This document shows positions 59,010 to 64,000 of a stretch of 64,000 nt of DNA, piece after piece (within the stretch, counting starts at the first letter, position 1; each line of letters starts with the position of its first letter). Source of the stretch: Sporolactobacillus shoreae (GTDB taxonomy: Bacteria > Bacillota > Bacilli > Bacillales > Sporolactobacillaceae); contig NZ_SRJD01000002.1 of assembly GCF_004684935.1 (NCBI RefSeq), positions 1 through 64,000 of the forward strand. The letters are read 5' to 3'. The position numbers and the translations under genes were made by a program. The notes below the pieces were generated by a model. That model was not told where the DNA came from and made no database searches. It saw nothing but the letters and a program-made list of their open reading frames with translations.

Positions 59010-60065
59010 TCACTGTTTTCCGGTGTAAATTTGGTCAAACACTCCTCCGTCATCAAAGAACTTCTTCTGTGCTTTGTTCCATCCGCCAAAAAGAGGATCA
59101 TCGATCTTTACCAGAGGAATATCCGGATAAACGTTACGGTATTTGGCCAGAACGCTTTGATCGCGCGGCCGGTAATAGTTTTTCGCGATGATTTCTTGTG
59201 CCGGTTTCGTGTACAGATACTTCAGATAGGCTGTAGCTACCTTTGTTGTCCCATTCTTCGCGGCATTCTTGTCGACAACGGAAACAGTAGGTTCGGTCAA
59301 AATGCTGATCGAAGGATTGACAATTTCATACTTATCTTTGCCACCGGGCGCATTCAGACTGAGCAGCGCTTCATTTTCCCATGCGATCAGGACATCGCCG
59401 ACACCTCGCGTCGTGAATGTTGTTGTCGCACCACGCGCACCGGAATCGAGTACTTTGACATTCTTAAAGAGGGCTTTCAGAAATGCCTTGTCTTTGGTCT
59501 GGTCACCGTTGTATTTCTTATTCGCGTAAGCCCAGGCCGCCAGGAAGTTCCATCGCGCGCCGCCTGACGTTTTCGGATTAGGCGTGATGATGCCGACACC
59601 TTTTTTCGTCAGGTCATTCCAGTCCTTGATGTTTTTCGGATTTCCCTTCCGGACCAGGAATACGATGGTCGACGTGTATGGCGCGGAATGCTGAGGAAGC
59701 CGGTCCTGCCAGTTCGGCGCGATCTTATGTGTGCTGTTTACGATCGAATTGATGTCGCCTGACAATGCCAGTGTCACGACATCCGCGTTCAGCCCGTCAA
59801 TGACCGCACGCGCTTGGGCGCCTGAGCCGCCGTGGGACTGCTGCACGGTTACGGTCTGGCCGGTTTTCTTTTTCCAATAACTTGCAAATAACTGGTTATA
59901 ACTCTTATAGAGCTCCCGCGTTGGATCATAGGACACGTTTAATAACTTAATTGTCTTTTGCGACGATGCGGAGCCTGAAGCTGTATTCGATCCACAAGCT
60001 GACAAAACGAGCGAAAATACAACCAGCAATGAAATAATAGACCAACCTTTTTTCCTGATTTGCAT
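59010..60065 (-). CDS. sbp: Sulfate-binding lipoprotein
   Basis: Extracellular receptor for the sulfate ABC transporter. The 351-residue protein has a lipoprotein signal ([19 protein letters not shown], lipobox LSAC) and the periplasmic sulfate-binding fold with [28 protein letters not shown] and [15 protein letters not shown]. It is the first gene of a seven-gene operon sbp-cysT-cysW-cysA-cysH-sat-cysC, directly behind a SAM riboswitch. AAAGGGG precedes the ATG. Confidence 0.95.
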   Translation of the reverse strand: MQIRKKGWSIISLLVVFSLVLSACGSNTASGSASSQKTIKLLNVSYDPTRELYKSYNQLFASYWKKKTGQTVTVQQSHGGSGAQARAVIDGLNADVVTLALSGDINSIVNSTHKIAPNWQDRLPQHSAPYTSTIVFLVRKGNPKNIKDWNDLTKKGVGIITPNPKTSGGARWNFLAAWAYANKKYNGDQTKDKAFLKALFKNVKVLDSGARGATTTFTTRGVGDVLIAWENEALLSLNAPGGKDKYEIVNPSISILTEPTVSVVDKNAAKNGTTKVATAYLKYLYTKPAQEIIAKNYYRPRDQSVLAKYRNVYPDIPLVKIDDPLFGGWNKAQKKFFDDGGVFDQIYTGKQ

Positions 60066-60259
60066 AACAACACCCCTTTTATTCGATCTTTTTAAAACAT
60101 ACTAAATGCATAAGATAACTAAGAAATATGTCGAAAAAAATGCACCCAATTTATGGGTTTTGGCAGTATTTCACCCCCTGGGCTTAAATGTTTCGGGAAG
60201 GAATCGTGTGCGAACAGATTAACGACGGTTATTTAAGAAGAACGTTTAAATGTGGAATC

Positions 60260-60437
60260 AAAAAAGCTGTCTCTTATTCAGAACAACACCTGAAATAAGA
60301 AAACAGCTTGGCACATTCGATAACAGCTATCCTTCTTATCTCCCAGATTGAACTTCATCTGCTGGAATTGACACCGTGCAAAAGGTTTGCCGGTTGTCGA
60401 GCTTCATCGAGCCAGTCTCTCCGCTACTCTTGATAAG
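60260..60437 (-). promoter_or_regulatory. SAM-I (S-box) riboswitch with terminator
   Basis: Reading the minus strand, CTTATCAAGAG (from 60437) opens the P1 stem, closed by GATAAG (60335-60340). The S-box core is seen in GGAGAGACTGGC, CGATGAAGCTCGACAACC and CACGGTGTCAATTCCAGCAGA. After the aptamer, AAGCTGT plus CTTATTTCAG pair with CTGAATAAG plus ACAGCTT and run into T6 (60260-60309). With SAM bound the terminator forms and the sulfate operon is off. Confidence 0.93.
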
Positions 60438-60458
60438 ATTATTAATTTGAATGCAATC

Positions 60459-60487
60459 ATTTTAACGCTGTGCTTGAATAGAGTCAA
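60459..60487 (-). promoter_or_regulatory. Promoter of the sulfate operon
   Basis: On the minus strand TTGACT (60482-60487), a 17-bp spacer and TAAAAT (60459-60464), about 20 bp before the riboswitch. Confidence 0.8.
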
Positions 60488-61062
60488 CACAAATTTTGAA
60501 ACTTTTTGACAGTTTCATTATCATTGAAAGTTCCGCATTGCAAGAGCCCAAGTGATAACGCCCCATAACAACGGAATCGGACAGAACTTTATCCGAAAAA
60601 TGGGAAACTCTCCGAAGCTTCCTGAACAAACTTTACTTTTTGCTGAATTTTTCTCGGAAGGTTTCACGTTGTCCGATCAGCTTCAGAAAACTTGGAAGGG
60701 TCACACCGCAGGGATCAGTGCGAGAAATCCGGTGTTCGCCGAGAAGGCGGGGCGGAACAAAAATCAGGAAAACCCTGATGAATGTGCCGCCACCGAAAAA
60801 AGAGCGCCACTTTTTTCATCCATGTGAAAAAATAGCCGAATTAGCGCAAAAAGGTCGAGAATAAGATCGACTGAAAAACACGATTGAAAAATGGACAGAC
60901 CATCAGCGACAAAATGATTCACAGCAGACTCATGCGGCAATCCCTCCTGAAAATAGGATACAAAATTTGATCACTGTCCCACAATTTTTTAAAAGGTATG
61001 CAGGAATGACCAGTACTCACAACGAAATTTAAAATTAATCCATATAAAAAGGAAGATGAGTA
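60488..61062. other. Intergenic region between the sulfate operon and NERD gene 2
   Basis: No convincing gene is seen. TTGACA occurs near 60507. Loose recurrences of TCCGAA (60592, 60611, 60654 as TCGGAA, 60672 as TCCGAT) and of GAAAAA or CAAAAA (60826, 60847) hint at a decayed array, but the spacing is uneven and I do not call one. Confidence 0.35.
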
Positions 61063-62073
61063 TTGATTGTAAAAGAACAGCTCGTTCCGCTGCGGATGCT
61101 TGCCGCCCGCGCACTTCTCGACCACATTCCGCGCGGCGCCACAGACAGCGCGCCAATCGAGGATGAATTTGCCCGGCTTCAGGCGGGCTGGCGCGGCGAA
61201 CAGAACCTCGCCTACTACCTCGATACGATCACCGACCCTGCCGCCCGTATTTTCTACGATCTCCGCCAAACCGCGCTGGACCACATTTTTCAGATAGACA
61301 CTCTGATCCTCAACGACACATTTGCCCTCATTATGGAAGTGAAAAATTACGCCGGAGCCCTCCTGTTTGAGCCCAGCGGCCGCCAGATGATCCGCACACT
61401 CGGCGACCGGCGCAGCGGATTCTCCAATCCGCTCGTTCAGGTGGCTCGACACCGAAAAATGCTCACGGTCTGGCTTGCCGATCACCGGCTGCCTTTGATT
61501 CCGATCGAATCCCTCGTCGTCTTCGCCAATCCTTCCACCATCATTGACAACCCTGGCAAACTAAGTGAAGTCATCGAGAAAATCATCTACGCTGAACAAG
61601 CTATATCAAAAATCGATCAGCTTAAAACAAAATACGCCAAAAGTCCGCGCATCGTAAAGGCAGTACCGTATATCGAACAGCTTCTGCTGCGGGAACACAC
61701 CGATCCCCCGCTCGACCTCCTGAAAAAATACAACGTAAACCCCGCCGATCTGCAGCGCGGCGTCCGCTGCTCCAATTGCCACCGCTTCGCCATGGACCGC
61801 GTCTATGCCAACTGGGTCTGCCGACGCTGCGGCCACGGATCCAAAACCGCCCACATTCAGATGATCCTCGATTACTTCCTCCTCTGCGGGTCGACCATGA
61901 CCAACAAACAATGCCGCGACTGGCTCGGGGTGGAGGACAGGCAACTCATCAGATATCTTTTGAAGCAGATGAAACTGGCACCTGTGGGTAGCGGTAATGG
62001 TTCCGGACTCTACTATGAGCGACCACCTCACAAATGGATTGATCAACACTATCGGGAACATACCACTCGGTAA
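61063..62073 (+). CDS. NERD-domain nuclease-like protein with zinc ribbon and C-terminal DNA-binding-like domain (2)
   Basis: A 336-residue paralog of the protein at 44844-45812. NERD residues are Glu46 in GWRGEQNL, Asp79 in HIFQIDTLIL and Glu92/Lys94 in LIMEVKNYAGAL. The zinc ribbon is Cys236-x2-Cys239 and Cys253-x2-Cys256, with the same 13-residue gap as in the first protein. The C-terminal part keeps TMTNKQCRDWLGVEDRQLIRYLLKQMKL. It starts with TTG, 7 bp after AAGGAAG. It lies between the sulfate operon and spoIIID, and a different 21-bp array begins 7 bp after its stop. The nuclease activity is inferred from the motif only. Confidence 0.85.
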   Translation: MIVKEQLVPLRMLAARALLDHIPRGATDSAPIEDEFARLQAGWRGEQNLAYYLDTITDPAARIFYDLRQTALDHIFQIDTLILNDTFALIMEVKNYAGALLFEPSGRQMIRTLGDRRSGFSNPLVQVARHRKMLTVWLADHRLPLIPIESLVVFANPSTIIDNPGKLSEVIEKIIYAEQAISKIDQLKTKYAKSPRIVKAVPYIEQLLLREHTDPPLDLLKKYNVNPADLQRGVRCSNCHRFAMDRVYANWVCRRCGHGSKTAHIQMILDYFLLCGSTMTNKQCRDWLGVEDRQLIRYLLKQMKLAPVGSGNGSGLYYERPPHKWIDQHYREHTTR

Positions 62074-62079
62074 GATAAC

Positions 62080-62200
62080 TTCAACCTAACCGGGGAAAAG
62101 TTCAACCGAAATAGAGAAGTTCAACCCAATGTGAAAAAACTTCAACCTAATATGAAAAAACTTCAACCGAATCACAGAAAACTTCAACCGAAAATGAGAT
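62080..62200 (+). repeat. 21-bp array directly downstream of NERD gene 2 (TTCAACCNAA core)
   Basis: Six cores TTCAACC(T/G/C)AA start at 62080, 62101, 62120, 62141, 62162 and 62183; all steps are 21 bp except one of 19. The next bases are variable but A-rich and often end in AAAAC or AAAAG. The core differs completely from the GGCTGGTAAA core of NERD gene 1, while the spacing and the position right behind the stop codon are the same. Confidence 0.9.
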
Positions 62201-62450
62201 CTGCATTCCTCTCTCGTGAATATTTTTCAAAAATCCATTTGCTGCATTATAACCATCCTCCCCTCCGATCCCTTGTCCCACTTGACTTTTTGGCATATAA
62301 AAGGAACTCGTTTAATAAGATGTTACAAACTCACATACGGGGTTTCGAGGTGAGCGCGGTGGGCCTGGAACGAGCAGAGAGCGTTTGGTTTCCGTACCCC
62401 TCCAGAGAATGTCTCATTTCGCATCTTCATAATTTCAGGAGGCGAGTGGT

Positions 62451-62720
62451 GTGCACGATTACATCAAAGAGCGTACGATCAAGATTGGAAAGCATATCGT
62501 GGAGACAAAGAAAACGGTGCGGGTCATCGCTAAAGAGTTCGGGGTATCGAAAAGTACGGTGCACAAGGACCTGACGGAGCGGCTGCCCAATATCAATCCC
62601 GAACTCGCCAACGCGGTAAAAAATGTGCTCGACTATCACAAGTCAATCCGTCATCTGAGGGGAGGCGAGGCTACCCGTCTGAAGTACCAGAAAGACTCTG
62701 AAAAAGCGGTGCAGCCCTGA
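62451..62720 (+). CDS. spoIIID: Sporulation transcription factor SpoIIID
   Basis: Mother-cell DNA-binding regulator that adjusts sigma-E and sigma-K regulons. The 89-residue protein is almost the same as in Bacillus: HDYIKERTIKIGKHIVETKKTVRVIAKEFGVSKSTVHKDLTERLP holds the helix-turn-helix, and a basic C-terminal region (YHKSIRHLRGGEATRLKY) makes minor-groove contacts. It starts with GTG after AGGAGGCGAG. mbl follows, as in B. subtilis. A longer overlapping frame in another phase is not a gene. Confidence 0.96.
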   Translation: MHDYIKERTIKIGKHIVETKKTVRVIAKEFGVSKSTVHKDLTERLPNINPELANAVKNVLDYHKSIRHLRGGEATRLKYQKDSEKAVQP

Positions 62721-62900
62721 ATCCGTACCGAACCCATAAGCCCAGATACCGCACCCAATCTCATCCATCAGTCCTAATCCTCTCGCCGCGCTTCGGAAAA
62801 ATCAGCAGAAACCCATTCATACCGCGCTTATTCTACAAAATTCGTAACAAAAAATTAATTATGTGTTTTTTTCGACCGGCTCCCTGTTTGAATCTTTTTA

Positions 62901-62909
62901 TGCTAAAAT
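62901..62909 (+). promoter_or_regulatory. Extended -10 promoter of mbl
   Basis: TGCTAAAAT is an extended -10 element about 60 bp before the mbl start; no strong -35 box is seen. Confidence 0.5.
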
Positions 62910-62971
62910 GGGATAATGAATGATAAATGTCCCAGGCTGAGACTGGGTATTTTGGCAGGGAGGATTATACG

Positions 62972-63973
62972 GTGTTTTCAAGAGACATTGGAATAGATCT
63001 CGGAACAGCAAATGTTTTAATTTATGTCAAAGGCCAGGGTATCGTGCTCAACGAGCCCTCGGTCATCGCGTTAGATACAGATTCCAAGCAACTGCTCGCC
63101 GTTGGCGAAGAGGCGCGGCGCATGGTGGGACGCACGCCGGGCAACATTGTTGCCATCCGCCCGCTCCGCGACGGCGTCATCGCAGATTTCGAAATCACAG
63201 AAATGATGCTGACACATTTTATCAATAAAATAAAAGTCAAAGGCTTCTTCAGAAAGCCAAGAATCCTGATCTGCACACCGACGCACATTACTTCGGTTGA
63301 GCAGAAAGCGATCCGCGAAGCGGCCGAGCACAGCGGCGGTAAGCAGGTCTATCTTGAAGAAGAGCCGAAAGTGGCCGCTGTCGGCGCGGGCATGGACATC
63401 TTCCAGCCGAGCGGCAACATGGTCATTGACATCGGCGGTGGCACGACGGACATCGCCGTTCTCTCGATGGGCGACATCGTGACCTCCCAGTCCATCAAGC
63501 TGGCTGGCGACAAATTTGATCAGGAAATCCTGAACTACATCAAGAAAAAATATAAATTGCTGATCGGCGAACGCACCGCCGAACAGATCAAGATTCAGGT
63601 CGGCACAGTCTTCAAAGATGCCCGCGACGAAAGCATGGACATCCGCGGCCGTGACATGGTCACTGGATTGCCGAAAACACTGACGATCCATTCAAGCGAA
63701 GTAGAAGAAGCGCTCGCTGATTCCGTCAGCACACTCGTCCGCGCGGCGAAGAATGTCCTTGAAACAACACCGCCTGAACTGTCCGCGGACATCATCGACC
63801 GCGGCGTCATCCTCACGGGTGGCGGTGCCCAGCTTCACGGCATCGACCAGCTGCTCGCGAGCGAGCTGAGGGTACCGGTCGTCGTCGCCGACAATCCACT
63901 GACCTGCGTAGTTGAAGGCGCCGGGAAAATGCTTGAACATCTCGACAAACTGCCAAAGCGCAAAGCCAATTGA
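62972..63973 (+). CDS. mbl: MreB-like cell-shape actin Mbl
   Basis: Actin homolog that guides lateral cell-wall synthesis. The 333-residue protein has the phosphate 1 motif DIGIDLGTANVLIYVKGQG, the phosphate 2 motif VIDIGGGTTDIAVLS and the adenosine motif GVILTGGGAQLHG. The GTG at 62972 is chosen since GGGAGG lies just upstream and the start FSRDIGIDLG matches Mbl; earlier in-frame codons are not conserved. The spoIIID-mbl order separates it from MreB and MreBH. Confidence 0.95.
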   Translation: MFSRDIGIDLGTANVLIYVKGQGIVLNEPSVIALDTDSKQLLAVGEEARRMVGRTPGNIVAIRPLRDGVIADFEITEMMLTHFINKIKVKGFFRKPRILICTPTHITSVEQKAIREAAEHSGGKQVYLEEEPKVAAVGAGMDIFQPSGNMVIDIGGGTTDIAVLSMGDIVTSQSIKLAGDKFDQEILNYIKKKYKLLIGERTAEQIKIQVGTVFKDARDESMDIRGRDMVTGLPKTLTIHSSEVEEALADSVSTLVRAAKNVLETTPPELSADIIDRGVILTGGGAQLHGIDQLLASELRVPVVVADNPLTCVVEGAGKMLEHLDKLPKRKAN

Positions 63974-64000
63974 TGGCCTGCGCTTTTCGCGTATCTTATT

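Noticed and set aside
60541-60920. Possible further array and a 91-residue frame upstream of NERD gene 2
   Set aside because: TCCGAA-like words occur 18, 19 and 43 bp apart and A-runs 21 and 26 bp apart; this is too irregular to call. The frame starts at GTG without a ribosome site and lacks recognisable motifs.
62131-62574. 147-residue plus-strand frame
   Set aside because: It runs through the TTCAACC array and into spoIIID in another phase; spoIIID is clearly the real gene.

Overview
This window looks like the chromosome of a spore-forming Firmicute of the order Bacillales, most likely a Sporolactobacillus-like organism. The evidence is a roughly balanced GC content, classic AGGAGG ribosome sites, and Bacillus-type sporulation genes (spo0F, spoIIR, spoIID, spoIIQ, spoIIID) in a gene order that follows Bacillus subtilis over long stretches. 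The genus is an inference.

Layout. 1-300: a possible IS3-type element end and a 21-bp repeat array. 301-6087: class A PBP (minus), ywiB-argS, and a phospholipase-D family lipid synthase (minus). 6444-19225: a conserved backbone of rpoE, pyrG (with a CTP-attenuation-like leader), spo0F, murA2, a zinc-ribbon membrane protein, rho, rpmE (zinc-free type), tdk, prfA, prmC, spoIIR and ywlC. 19457-34000: an accessory zone inserted into the B. subtilis ywlC-ywlD-ywlG-glyA order. It holds a seven-gene minus-strand operon (mannose-family PTS IIA-IIC-IID-IIB, murR-like, murQ, serine hydrolase), mntP (ywlD), nagA-nagB-nagR, ywlG, and two secreted or anchored glucan hydrolases (GH66 and GH31). 34772-48853: glyA, upp, the whole ATP synthase operon, a NERD-nuclease gene between two 21-bp arrays, a DUF1146 gene, ywmB and murAA. 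49113-53384: spoIID, spoIIQ, a 3D-domain protein, a split chromate transporter pair and a small unknown gene. 53523-60437: a complete sulfate uptake and reduction operon (minus) behind a SAM riboswitch. 61063-63973: a second NERD-nuclease gene with its own repeat array, spoIIID and mbl.

How the genes work together. The murQ operon would import and open MurNAc-6-phosphate to GlcNAc-6-phosphate, and nagA/nagB would take it to fructose-6-phosphate, so 19.4-28.4 kb reads as a cell-wall sugar salvage island. The sulfate operon carries sulfate from uptake to sulfite. The atp promoter has a Rex-like (NADH-sensing) site next to it.

The two most unusual things seen are: (1) two NERD plus zinc-ribbon proteins, each followed within a few bases of its stop codon by an array of 21-bp-spaced repeats with its own conserved core (GGCTGGTAAA for one, TTCAACCNAA for the other), with related orphan arrays elsewhere; and (2) two copies of a 77-bp palindromic MITE, each flanked by a perfect 8-bp target duplication.
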